Source: Dehalococcoidia bacterium (GTDB taxonomy: Bacteria; Chloroflexota; Dehalococcoidia; SHYB01). From it: a stretch of 61,035 nt of DNA. A program made the translations under genes and the position numbers. Within the stretch, counting starts at the first letter, position 1. The number at the start of each line of letters is the position of its first letter. The stretch spans positions 1-61,035 of the forward strand of contig SHYB01000008.1 of NCBI GenBank assembly GCA_009693015.1, read 5' to 3'. This document shows positions 52,486-59,709 of the stretch, in pieces. The notes below the pieces were generated by a model, which saw only the letters and a list, made by a program, of their open reading frames with translations, searched no databases and was not told the origin of the DNA.

Positions 52486-52531
52486 TCACACACAGAACGG
52501 CCCCTCGCGCGAGGGGCCGTTCTGTGTGTGA
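52486..52531. terminator. perfect 46-base palindrome between ruvC and the lipoprotein gene
   Basis: Every base from 52486 to 52531 pairs with its partner across the centre CGCG, giving a 21-bp stem with a minimal 4-base loop. It follows the stop of the minus-strand lipoprotein gene and precedes ruvC, the position of a terminator. There is no T-run on either side, so another role (processing, binding site) remains open. Confidence 0.65.
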
Positions 52532-52548
52532 GGCGAGTTGTGCTGCCG

Positions 52549-53412
52549 CTAGGGGGTGACGGTCACCGTGCCCCGCATGTCTGTGTGGATAGCGCAGAAG
52601 TAAGGGAATGACCCCGCCGTGGCGAAGAGTATGGGAGCGGAGCTCCGGTCCTTTTCAAGAACGCCGCTCTCAAACCTGCGGTCAGCGTTGCTATTGGCGC
52701 CGGAGCTGGCCGTGTGGGGGTCGGGGTCCAGGTTCTTCCAGACAACGCTGGTGCCCGCTCTAATGGAGAAGGTCTCCAGGCCGAAACCGGCGATGATGGA
52801 CTGGCGTGCCCGCGCTGCGCCGCCGCCGGCCGTGGGCGCGACAGTGGGCACAGGGGTTGCCGTGGGCGCGGGCTGGAGCGAGACGCTGACCTTTGTGCCG
52901 TCGCCGCGCACCGTCCACCAGATGCCGCCTACGCCTGCGCCCAGCGCGGTGCCGGGCGCGGTGTCCCGCACGTTGTAATACAGGGGCATGCCGTTGGACG
53001 TCACCTGGCGCGCGCCGTCAGGGCGGGTGATGACCTCTAGGCGCGCAGTGACGGCGCTGGAACCGGTGAGTGAACCGGTTCCCGGCGGGAGCACCAGCCA
53101 GGTGTTCAGGCAGTTGCCGGTGCAGGCGCTGACGCCGGGGGTATCGCGGTCGAAGATGTACAGGGCGCGGCCTGCGCCATCGGTCATGATGGCGCCCAGG
53201 CCGGTGAAGCTGGCAGTCGTCACCACGGGAACGGTCGTGGGAGCGGGGGCAGGGGTGGCGGTGGGGGGAACTGGGGTGTTGGTGGGGGCTCGCGTGGCTG
53301 TGGGAGCTGCCGTTGGCACAGGGGTGGATGCAGGCGTGTCGTCACTGCCGCAGGCGGCAACGGTGATCGCCAGCGCGGCGGAGACGGCGAGAAGTACAAG
53401 AGCAGAACGCAT
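52549..53412 (-). CDS. lipoprotein with secreted-repeat and cupredoxin domains
   Basis: 287 aa, exported and lipid-anchored: signal peptide with lipobox AITVAAC, Cys21. A Pro/Thr-rich spacer (25-65) precedes a 'Yx(F/W/Y)xxD' secreted-repeat domain (ALYIFDRDTPGVSACTGNC near 84; NGMPLYYNVRD near 140). After a second Pro/Thr linker comes a plastocyanin-like domain (about 200-287), whose predicted type 1 copper ligands are His in DPDPHTASS and Cys, His and Met in YFCAIHTDM. It is probably an extracytoplasmic electron carrier. The combination is unusual. Confidence 0.85.
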   Translation of the reverse strand: MRSALVLLAVSAALAITVAACGSDDTPASTPVPTAAPTATRAPTNTPVPPTATPAPAPTTVPVVTTASFTGLGAIMTDGAGRALYIFDRDTPGVSACTGNCLNTWLVLPPGTGSLTGSSAVTARLEVITRPDGARQVTSNGMPLYYNVRDTAPGTALGAGVGGIWWTVRGDGTKVSVSLQPAPTATPVPTVAPTAGGGAARARQSIIAGFGLETFSIRAGTSVVWKNLDPDPHTASSGANSNADRRFESGVLEKDRSSAPILFATAGSFPYFCAIHTDMRGTVTVTP

Positions 53413-53536
53413 GGTGCCTCCAAGGTCTGCGCTAGGGTATGGGTGGCGCAGCTAGGAGGTAGTACGTCTGGAGATGGAGGGCGGATGTGTGGGACTGCCC
53501 GCGGCTTCCGTGAAGCCGGCCAGCGGATGCGTGCGG

Positions 53537-54289
53537 TTAGCTTGAGGCTTCGGCGAGGACCTCTGCGGGGAAGTCGGCGTTGGTGAAGACTTTCTGGACG
53601 TCGTCCAGCTCTTCCAACTGTTCCAGCATGTGGAGGGTCAGCCGGGCGTTGGCCGGGTCCAGCGGCACGGTGTTGGATGGGACGTGCTGCACCTCGGAGG
53701 ATTCGATGGAGGCACCGGCGCGGGTTAGGGCGCCGCGCACCTGCTCTAGCGATTCTGGCGGGGTGTACACCTCAATGACGCCGTCTTCGGTTTTGACGTC
53801 CTCCGCGCCGGCGTCAATGGCGGTGAGGGCGAGGTCGTCGGCCTTGCCCGAGGGCGCAGCGACGGTGAGGACGCCTTTGCTGTGGAAGATCCAGCCGACG
53901 CAGCCGGATTCGCCGAGGTTGCCGCCGTTGCGGGAGAAGACGCGGCGCACCTCCGCAGCGGTGCGGTTCTTGTTATCGGTCATGGTCTGCACAAAGACGG
54001 CGGCGCCTCCAGGAGTGTAGCCCTCGTAGGTGAGTTCAAGCACGGTGGCGCCGTCTCCGGCTTCGCCGGTGCCGCGCTTGATGGCGCGTTCGATATTGTC
54101 CAGGGGCATATTGGCGTCGCGGGCGCGCTGTACGGCAAGGCGCAGGCGGAAGTTCATCTCAACGTCGCCGCCGCCTTCCTTGGCAGCGACCCAGATCTCG
54201 CGCCCCAGCCTGGTGAAGACTTGGCCCCGTTTGGTGTCAGTGACGCCCTTCTGGCGTTTGATCTGTGACCACTTGGAATGGCCGGACAT
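53537..54289 (-). CDS. yebC: YebC/PmpR family protein
   Basis: 250 aa, full length. It starts SGHSKWSQIKRQKGVTDTKRG, the family's N-terminal signature, followed by MPLDNIERAIKRGTGE near 60 and YEGYTPGGAAVFVQ near 90. Described in other bacteria both as a transcription regulator and as a ribosome-associated factor easing proline-rich translation; the sequence does not decide between these. Neighbours on the same strand are translation genes. Confidence 0.95.
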   Translation of the reverse strand: MSGHSKWSQIKRQKGVTDTKRGQVFTRLGREIWVAAKEGGGDVEMNFRLRLAVQRARDANMPLDNIERAIKRGTGEAGDGATVLELTYEGYTPGGAAVFVQTMTDNKNRTAAEVRRVFSRNGGNLGESGCVGWIFHSKGVLTVAAPSGKADDLALTAIDAGAEDVKTEDGVIEVYTPPESLEQVRGALTRAGASIESSEVQHVPSNTVPLDPANARLTLHMLEQLEELDDVQKVFTNADFPAEVLAEASS

Positions 54290-54387
54290 GCGATGCCCCT
54301 CCCCGCGGACGCCCTGGTGAACGTATCAGGTTACGGCGGCAATTGTAGCATGCAGCCTGGGCGTTGGTTCAAGAGCAGATGCACGCG

Positions 54388-54915
54388 TCAGAGCAAGCCG
54401 GGGACGGCTTCAATAGTCATGACGCCCGCTTCCAAGTCGATCTTCTGCACCACGGCGCTGATGGCGGGCACGAGGATTTCCCCGCTGTCGCTTTCCACCA
54501 CGTAGATATCGTTGCTGGAGGTGGAGAGGATGCGGGTGACGGCGCCGAGCGCTTGGCCGGCGGTGGTGGTCACGCGCAAGCCGATGAGCTGGGAATGATA
54601 GTAGGCGCCTGGGGGGAGCTGGCGCAGCGAGTCTTCAGGCACCTCAAGGACAGCGCCAGCGAAGGCGCTGCCGTCCTCAGGATTCTCGATTCCGGCAAAC
54701 TTGACGGCGATGTCGCGGCCCAGGGGTCGGCTACCCTGGACGGTGCGGGGCTTGCCCTGGAGATAGAGGATGCTGCCGGGGGTAAAGCGCTCGGGAAAAT
54801 CGGTGAGCGATTCCACCTTCAACTCGCCGCGGACGCCGAAGGGGCGCAGGACACGGCCGACAAGGACAAAGCCGGAGGAGGGTTGGGGAACGGGCGAATG
54901 GTGAGGACGGGGCAC
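54388..54915 (-). CDS. rimM: ribosome maturation factor RimM
   Basis: Assists 30S head assembly around S19. 175 aa: N-terminal RimM domain (VGRVLRPFGVRGELKVESLTD) and C-terminal PRC barrel (YYHSQLIGLRVTTTAGQALG, then EILVPAISAVVQKIDLEAG). ATG at 54915, 15 bases after khpA. The order rpsP-khpA-rimM is the conserved one. Confidence 0.95.
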   Translation of the reverse strand: MPRPHHSPVPQPSSGFVLVGRVLRPFGVRGELKVESLTDFPERFTPGSILYLQGKPRTVQGSRPLGRDIAVKFAGIENPEDGSAFAGAVLEVPEDSLRQLPPGAYYHSQLIGLRVTTTAGQALGAVTRILSTSSNDIYVVESDSGEILVPAISAVVQKIDLEAGVMTIEAVPGLL

Positions 54916-54930
54916 GAGCAGCAGCGGGCG

Positions 54931-55158
54931 CTACGGGATTTCCAGATTGACGCGGACGCCCTTCTTGACCGCCGCCACGCGGAGCAGGGTGCGCATGGCT
55001 TGCACCACCCGGCCCTGCCGCCCAATAACCTTGCCCTTGTCGTCCGGGGCCACTTCCAGGCGAATGACCACGCGGTCTTCTTCCTGGGTTTCCGTCACCA
55101 CCACCGCTGCGGGATCGTCGGCGATAGACCTGGCGATGTACTCAATCAGCTCTTTCAT
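54931..55158 (-). CDS. khpA: KH-domain RNA-binding protein KhpA
   Basis: 75 aa, a single KH domain with the GxxG loop in GKVIGRQGRVVQAMRTLLR. N-terminus MKELIEYIARSIADDP is the family signature. It binds RNA, usually as a dimer or with KhpB. It lies between rpsP and rimM, its standard place. Confidence 0.95.
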   Translation of the reverse strand: MKELIEYIARSIADDPAAVVVTETQEEDRVVIRLEVAPDDKGKVIGRQGRVVQAMRTLLRVAAVKKGVRVNLEIP

Positions 55159-55203
55159 GGGTCTTTCCCGCTTCCATCAGGCTCCGCGAGCCTAGCATGT
55201 GAG

Positions 55204-55512
55204 CTACGGCTTGGCGAGGCTGGGCGCCGGAGCCGGGTTGGTTCCGGCAGGCCTCCCATGAGTGGTCCCCGCTGGTATCAGGTTCCGCACCCGCAGCATG
55301 TGTGCCACGGCATCGGAAGGCTGAGCGCCGGACTTCAGCCAGTAGCGTGCGCGCTCTTCATTGAGCTCGATTGCAGGAGGATTGGGGAAAGGGTTGTAGG
55401 TGCCGATGATTTCCACGAAGGCCCCATCGCGCGGCGAGCGTGAGTCGGCGACTACAATTCTGTAGGCTGGAGCTTTCTTCGCGCCGACGCGCCGCAAACG
55501 GATTTTCACCAT
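55204..55512 (-). CDS. rpsP: 30S ribosomal protein S16
   Basis: 102 aa, starting [24 protein letters not shown], with [18 protein letters not shown] and [20 protein letters not shown]. The C-terminal 20 residues (Pro/Ala/Thr-rich) are an unconserved tail. The ATG at 55512 is fixed by the conserved start; the longer open frame crosses the promoter at 55583-55611. Confidence 0.97.
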   Translation of the reverse strand: MVKIRLRRVGAKKAPAYRIVVADSRSPRDGAFVEIIGTYNPFPNPPAIELNEERARYWLKSGAQPSDAVAHMLRVRNLIPAGTTHGRPAGTNPAPAPSLAKP

Positions 55513-55582
55513 GGGTGTTCTGGGGCCTCCTCCACTACCAAGTGCCAATGCAGCCGCACGGGGTTGCGTGACGATCCCTGGC

Positions 55583-55611
55583 ATTGTATCGTGCCCTCCC
55601 CTTGCTGTCAA
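55583..55611 (-). promoter_or_regulatory. sigma70-type promoter of the rpsP operon
   Basis: On the minus strand, TTGACA (55611-55606), a 17-base spacer and TACAAT (55588-55583). It lies 71 bases before the rpsP ATG and is one of the best promoters in the window. Confidence 0.8.
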
Positions 55612-55740
55612 CTGAAGCGGAGGCATCGCTGGTAACGGGTGAGGCAGGTCTGTTTCTTCTGATGCCTCCACCGGGTGAGGTGGGCGTTGCCGCCGCAGGC
55701 GCATGATGCGTGGCAACCTGTATGGCTACTGGGGGCTGGC

Positions 55741-55992
55741 ATGGAGACAACCTGGGGGGAGACGGAGCAATTGCGCGAGATGTTCACGCCGCTGCAATGG
55801 CACTTTTTGCAGCGGCTGTTGCATGTGCAAGCGGTGAGCAAAGGATGCGATACGGTGCCGGAGGCGGATGCCTGGCTGCGGAGCGCCATCGATAACGTGC
55901 TGTATGCTTCATTGCACGATTGCATTGACGCGGGACTCGGCGAGGTGGCGGCGGCGGTGATGGGGCTCCACGTGCGCCCGCAGGCAGGCTAG
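55741..55992 (+). CDS. small hypothetical protein
   Basis: 83 aa from the ATG at 55741: METTWGETEQLREMFTPLQW, then a mostly helical protein with FLQRLLHVQAVSKGCDT and ASLHDCIDAGLGEVAAAVMG. Not recognised. No strong ribosome-binding site (GGGGGCTGGC upstream). It is the only plus-strand gene between the divergent rpsP operon and the convergent ABC transporter. Confidence 0.5.
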   Translation: METTWGETEQLREMFTPLQWHFLQRLLHVQAVSKGCDTVPEADAWLRSAIDNVLYASLHDCIDAGLGEVAAAVMGLHVRPQAG

Positions 55993-56025
55993 CAGGAGCA
56001 GCGCAGGGTTATGCGCGGAGGCCCG

Positions 56026-56853
56026 CTATTCGCTCATGCCGGCGAGGCCCCAGCGGGTGCGGACCATCTGCTCCAGCCGGGAAAAGCCCGCCTTGTCCAC
56101 CACGAGCCCCAGGAAGACGATGACCACCATCACCGCCATGACCTGGGCGACATCATTGAACTCCCGGCCCACCTCCAGCAAGTGGCCCAGGCCGGGGGTG
56201 AAGAAGATAAGCTCGGCGGCCATGAGCGAGCGCCAGGCGAAGGACCAGCCAAGCTTCATGCCGGTGATGATGTAGGGCAGCGCGGCGGGAAGCACCACGC
56301 GCCAGTACATCGCCAGGCCGCTGGCGCCGAGGTTGCGCGCGGTGCGGAAGTACAGCGGCGGCACGTTATGGATGCCATCACGCGTGGCCTGGACGATGGC
56401 AAGGAGGGAGCCGAGGACGACGACAAAGATGATCGCCGTATCGTTCAAGCCGAACCAGAGCAGGGCCAGGGGCAGCCAGGTGATGGACGGCAGCGCCTGC
56501 AACCCGCTGACCAGCGTGCCCAGCGATTGCTCCAGCAGATGGAACCGGGCGATGGCGACGCCAAGGGCGATGCCGAGGACGACGGAGATACCGTAGCCGA
56601 TGGCGATGCGCCGCATGGTGTAGCCGATGGCGCGGGGTATGGTGAAATCGCGCAGGCCGTCAAGCACGCGCGCGGCGACAGTCGCCGGGGAGGGGAGGAG
56701 GTACTGGGGCCAGAAGTCGGCGCGGACGATCGCTTCCCACACCAGCGCGAGCAAGGTTACGAAGACGAGGGCGACGATGCCGCCGCGCCAGCGTTGCACC
56801 AGGGTGAGGCGCTTGCTGCGAGAGGCGGAGGAAGCGTTAGCGGGACTCGCCAT
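56026..56853 (-). CDS. ABC transporter permease (nitrate/sulfonate/taurine type)
   Basis: 275 aa, six membrane helices. The BPD permease signature is GMKLGWSFAWRSLMAAELIF near 200, with the EAA loop region ARNLGASGLAMYWRVVLPAALPYI just before. ATG at 56853 overlaps the ATPase gene by 17 bases. It forms an importer with the two preceding genes (SsuC/TauC type). Confidence 0.93.
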   Translation of the reverse strand: MASPANASSASRSKRLTLVQRWRGGIVALVFVTLLALVWEAIVRADFWPQYLLPSPATVAARVLDGLRDFTIPRAIGYTMRRIAIGYGISVVLGIALGVAIARFHLLEQSLGTLVSGLQALPSITWLPLALLWFGLNDTAIIFVVVLGSLLAIVQATRDGIHNVPPLYFRTARNLGASGLAMYWRVVLPAALPYIITGMKLGWSFAWRSLMAAELIFFTPGLGHLLEVGREFNDVAQVMAVMVVIVFLGLVVDKAGFSRLEQMVRTRWGLAGMSE

Positions 56854-57691
56854 TGGCGCCCTCCGCATCGAGCAGCGCAGGCTCGTGCTTGAGCAGCGCC
56901 AGCGTCTTGCCGGCGATTTCGGCGACGCCGGGCGATTCGAAGGAGCGGGGCCGCGGCAGGTCCACGCGGAACTCAGCCTTGATGGTGCCGGGGTGCGCTC
57001 CCCCCATGACCACCACCCGGTCGGCAAGGATCGCCGCTTCCTGGGTGTTGTGGGTGATGAACAGCACCGTCTGGCGCGTGCCCATGAGTATCTGCTGGAA
57101 TTCGCCGTACAGCACCTCGCGGGTGAGGGCATCGAGCGCGGCGAAAGGTTCGTCCATGAGCAGGACGCGGGGGTTGATGGCGAAGGACCGGGCGAGCTGG
57201 ACGCGCTGCTTCATGCCGCCGGAGAGCTCGTGGACGTAGGCGTTTTGGAACTTTTCCAGGTGCACCAGGCGGAGCCAGAAACGAGATACGATCTCCTGCT
57301 CCTTCTTCTTTTTTCCGGCGAACTCCAGGGCTAGCTGCACGTTCTGCCGCGCCGTGAGCCAGGGAAAGAGCGCGTGTTCCTGAAAGACGACGGTGCGGTC
57401 CGGCCCCGGTCTGGCAATGGGCGCGCCATCAACAAGCACCGCGCCGCTATCAGGGCGGACGAAGCCCGCGGCGAGGTTGAGCGCGGTGGTCTTGCCGCAG
57501 CCGGAAGGCCCCACGATGCACACGAACTCCCCTTCCTGGATGTCCAGGTTGAAGTCCTCTAACGCCGGAGTCCAGCCGCGCCCGCCATCAAAGCCCTTGG
57601 TGACGCTGGAGAAGGAGAGCTTGGGGGGCGCCGGCGTCGGGGCGGCGCTAGCAGCGGACGGTGGCTCCTGAGGGCGCAGGCGGAAGTTCAT
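56837..57691 (-). CDS. ABC transporter ATP-binding protein (SsuB/TauB type)
   Basis: 284 aa. Walker A GPSGCGKTT near residue 62, Q-loop VFQEHALFPW, signature LSGGMKQRVQLARSF near 157, Walker B VLLMDEPFAALD and switch ITHNTQEA. A Pro/Ala-rich 25-residue N-terminus precedes the domain. ATG at 57691 overlaps the stop of the binding-protein gene (ATGA); the permease start lies inside its end. Confidence 0.94.
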   Translation of the reverse strand: MNFRLRPQEPPSAASAAPTPAPPKLSFSSVTKGFDGGRGWTPALEDFNLDIQEGEFVCIVGPSGCGKTTALNLAAGFVRPDSGAVLVDGAPIARPGPDRTVVFQEHALFPWLTARQNVQLALEFAGKKKKEQEIVSRFWLRLVHLEKFQNAYVHELSGGMKQRVQLARSFAINPRVLLMDEPFAALDALTREVLYGEFQQILMGTRQTVLFITHNTQEAAILADRVVVMGGAHPGTIKAEFRVDLPRPRSFESPGVAEIAGKTLALLKHEPALLDAEGANGESR

Positions 57692-58794
57692 GCCGGCTCC
57701 TTGCGGGATGTCGCCGCCTGGGCCAGCGCCTGCTCGGCGCGGCGCAGCGCGGAAAGATCGGCCAGGCCGCCCACGCCGGGGTTGGTGCGGAGGTAGCCCA
57801 GGGCATGGGCGCGCGTGGCGGCTTGGGTCACGCTGTCCAGGAGGGGGTCGGTCACCAGGGACATGCGGCCCCAGGCGGCGGCGATCACGTCCGGGGAGAC
57901 CGTGACGCTGGTGAGGCGCTGGATCTCCGCCCCGACGGCTTGCTGCGCCTCGCGCGGGTTCTGCTGCGCCCATTGCGTGGCGCGAAGGTGCCCCTGAAGC
58001 CAGCGTGACGCCAGGTTGGGGTTTTGCTGGAGGAAGGTGGTGCGGGCGATCACCAAGGTGGCGGCGAACTGGCCTGCGGGCCAGAGGTCGCGCTCGTCGA
58101 GAAAGATGCGGCCGCCGGCTTCGGCGACGAGTCGCGAGGGCCACGGCTCGGGCACCCAGGCACCGTCGAGCTCTTCGCGGAGGAAGAGGGAGAGGATGTC
58201 CGGGTTGGAGACGGGGAGGACGGTGACGCTGCCGCCTTTCTCCTTGGGCTTGAGGCCGTGTTCGGCAAGGTACCAGCGGAGGGCGATGTCCTGGGTGTTG
58301 CCTAGCTGGGGGGAGGCGATCCGCTTGCCGGGCAGATCGGCAGCGCTGGAGATGCCGGCGCCGTCGCGGACAACAAAGGATGCGCCGCCGCTGACGGCGC
58401 CGGCGATGATGCGCACGGCGCGGCCCTGGGATTGGACGTAGCCGTTCACGGCGGGGCTAGGCCCGGCGTAGGCGATGTCTACCTGCCCGCCGAGCAGCGC
58501 TTCCATGATGGACGGCCCGCCGTTGAACACCCTCGTTTGGATTTTGACCTGGCCGAGCTCTTGCTGGAAGATGCCGCGCGGCAAGCCCACCAGCGGTTGC
58601 ACGTGCGTGACGTTGGGAAGGTAGGCGACGCGCACCGTGCCGGCCTCGACGGCGCGGGGGCCGCTGGCGGACTCATCCAGGCAGCGGGAGGCAACGAGCA
58701 GCAGCGCGGCGCTGAGGGAGAAGAGGACCAGCGCGATGCGGGCGGGCGCTATGGAGGTGTCTTTGTGGGGCACAGCTAACGTCCAATACCACAC
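57688..58794 (-). CDS. ABC transporter substrate-binding protein (NMT1/SsuA-like)
   Basis: Up to 368 aa. A hydrophobic export signal (ALVLFSLSAALLLVAS) comes first, with Cys at about 38 but no proper lipobox. The mature part starts VRVAYLPNVTHVQPLVGLPRGIF; then VFNGGPSIMEALLGGQVDIAYAG and DGAWVPEPWPSRLV, as in sulfonate, taurine and nitrate binding proteins. The substrate is not readable. The start is uncertain: GTG at 58794 or GTG at 58773. The leader from the promoter at 58999-59027 is about 200 bases. Confidence 0.88.
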   Translation of the reverse strand: MWYWTLAVPHKDTSIAPARIALVLFSLSAALLLVASRCLDESASGPRAVEAGTVRVAYLPNVTHVQPLVGLPRGIFQQELGQVKIQTRVFNGGPSIMEALLGGQVDIAYAGPSPAVNGYVQSQGRAVRIIAGAVSGGASFVVRDGAGISSAADLPGKRIASPQLGNTQDIALRWYLAEHGLKPKEKGGSVTVLPVSNPDILSLFLREELDGAWVPEPWPSRLVAEAGGRIFLDERDLWPAGQFAATLVIARTTFLQQNPNLASRWLQGHLRATQWAQQNPREAQQAVGAEIQRLTSVTVSPDVIAAAWGRMSLVTDPLLDSVTQAATRAHALGYLRTNPGVGGLADLSALRRAEQALAQAATSRKEPA

Positions 58795-58998
58795 ACGGAT
58801 GCAAGGAGCGGCATGAGGAAGGTGAAGGCTCCTGACAGCGATTCCCGGCGTGGGAACGCGAAGGCCGTCAGGAGGAGATACACATGCTGCACATGCAGCA
58901 GGCGCAGGAGAGGGGGAGGCGAACCGGCATCGCCGCAGTGAGCGCGGCGGAAGGCTTGCCTGCGAGAACTGGAGAAAATGGGGAGTTCACAGGAGGAG
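58795..58998 (-). promoter_or_regulatory. long leader of the ABC-importer operon
   Basis: About 200 transcribed bases without a credible gene. On the minus strand it holds a hairpin TGCTGC/GCAGCA (loop ATGT, near 58883-58898) and CTCCTCCTG twice. I looked for TPP and SAM riboswitch cores and did not find them. Its length and structure make a regulatory leader possible. Confidence 0.3.
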
Positions 58999-59027
58999 AT
59001 TCTAGGGGTTGGCATAGGTATTGTCAA
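58999..59027 (-). promoter_or_regulatory. sigma70-type promoter of the ABC-importer operon
   Basis: On the minus strand, TTGACA (59027-59022), a 17-base spacer and TAGAAT (59004-58999), followed by C. Consensus -35 and the same TAGAATC found at 5049, 15845 and 23367. Confidence 0.75.
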
Positions 59028-59072
59028 TGACGCGCATCAATAATTTTGCTGGCGATGAGCGCGCTGGAGCGG

Positions 59073-59102
59073 TTGCGGGAAAAGAGAGGCGTCTGGTATA
59101 GT
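59073..59102 (+). promoter_or_regulatory. promoter of tRNA-Ala
   Basis: TTGCGG at 59073-59078, an 18-base spacer and TATAGT at 59097-59102, preceded by TGG (an extended -10). The predicted start is a few bases before the tRNA. Confidence 0.55.
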
Positions 59103-59116
59103 GGAACCTGTTGCCT

Positions 59117-59192
59117 GGGCCTGTGGCGCAGTTGGTAGCGCGCTTCAATGGCATTGAAGAGGTCAGGGGTTCGAATCCCCTCAGGTCCACCA
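59117..59192 (+). tRNA. tRNA-Ala (anticodon GGC)
   Basis: Full cloverleaf: acceptor GGGCCTG/CAGGTCC with the G3-U70 pair that marks alanine tRNAs, D stem GCGC/GCGC, anticodon stem CTTCA/TGAAG with loop ATGGCAT (anticodon GGC, reads GCC), and T stem AGGGG/CCCCT around TTCGAAT. Discriminator A and an encoded CCA at 59190-59192. Confidence 0.97.
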
Positions 59193-59201
59193 CTTTCCTC
59201 C

Positions 59202-59421
59202 ATGTTTTATATCTACGTTCTGCAGAGCACGACAAGCGGTCGCTACTATGTCGGCACAACCAAGGACGTGGCGCAACGCATGGAGTAGCATAACGCGGGC
59301 ATGACGAAGTCCACGCGAGCGTACCGCCCGTGGCGCTTGGTCTATCAGGAGGTGCGCTCCGCTGGCGCTGGCGCCCGCAAGCGGGAGTACGAGATCAAGG
59401 CATGGAAGAGCCCAGGCCATA
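59202..59421 (+). pseudogene. GIY-YIG (UPF0213-like) protein, interrupted and without its own end
   Basis: Ten bases after the tRNA, MFYIYVLQSTTSGRYYVGTT starts a GIY-YIG domain (FYIYVL...YYVG). At residue 29 a TAG (59286-59288) stands where the family has Gln in a (L/M)EQHNAG-like run. The same frame goes on HNAGMTKSTRAYRPWRLVYQE and ARKREYEIKAWKS, as in intact members. After that it loses similarity and stays open into unrelated sequence. The gene is broken twice: an amber codon and a lost C-terminus. Confidence 0.75.
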
Positions 59422-59513
59422 TGCGTGAGCAACTGGGCATCCCGATGTACCCGCCCTTGGCAGCTCACCATAGCGCCGTGTTCCAACATACTCTCGCGAT
59501 TGCTTTCACAGTG

Positions 59514-59541
59514 TTGACAATCGTAGGTATTATGGTATGTT
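59514..59541 (+). promoter_or_regulatory. probable promoter of the peptide-type binding protein
   Basis: TTGACA at 59514-59519, a 16-base spacer and TATGTT at 59536-59541, in a locally AT-rich stretch. It leaves a leader of about 160 bases, which begins with a 14-codon reading frame MYGWKWNRWENAER (59549-59593). Confidence 0.5.
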
Positions 59542-59709
59542 CGTCGCCATGTACGGGTGGAAGTGGAATAGGTGGGAAAACGCCGAAAGGTAGTTCTGCG
59601 TTGGCTGTGGTTCGTTGGGCGACAAGAAGCCAGCGGCGAAGGCCATGGAGTCAGTGTGCTCCAAGGCAGGTACGTGGAAGACGCCAGGTGCAGGAGAGGG
59701 GAACATCGC

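Noticed and set aside
58795-58998. TPP or SAM riboswitch in the ABC-importer leader
   Set aside because: The conserved cores of these riboswitches are not present in the leader.
58776-59027. 83-codon minus-strand frame in the importer leader
   Set aside because: It starts upstream of the predicted transcription start, has no ribosome-binding site and no recognisable protein character.
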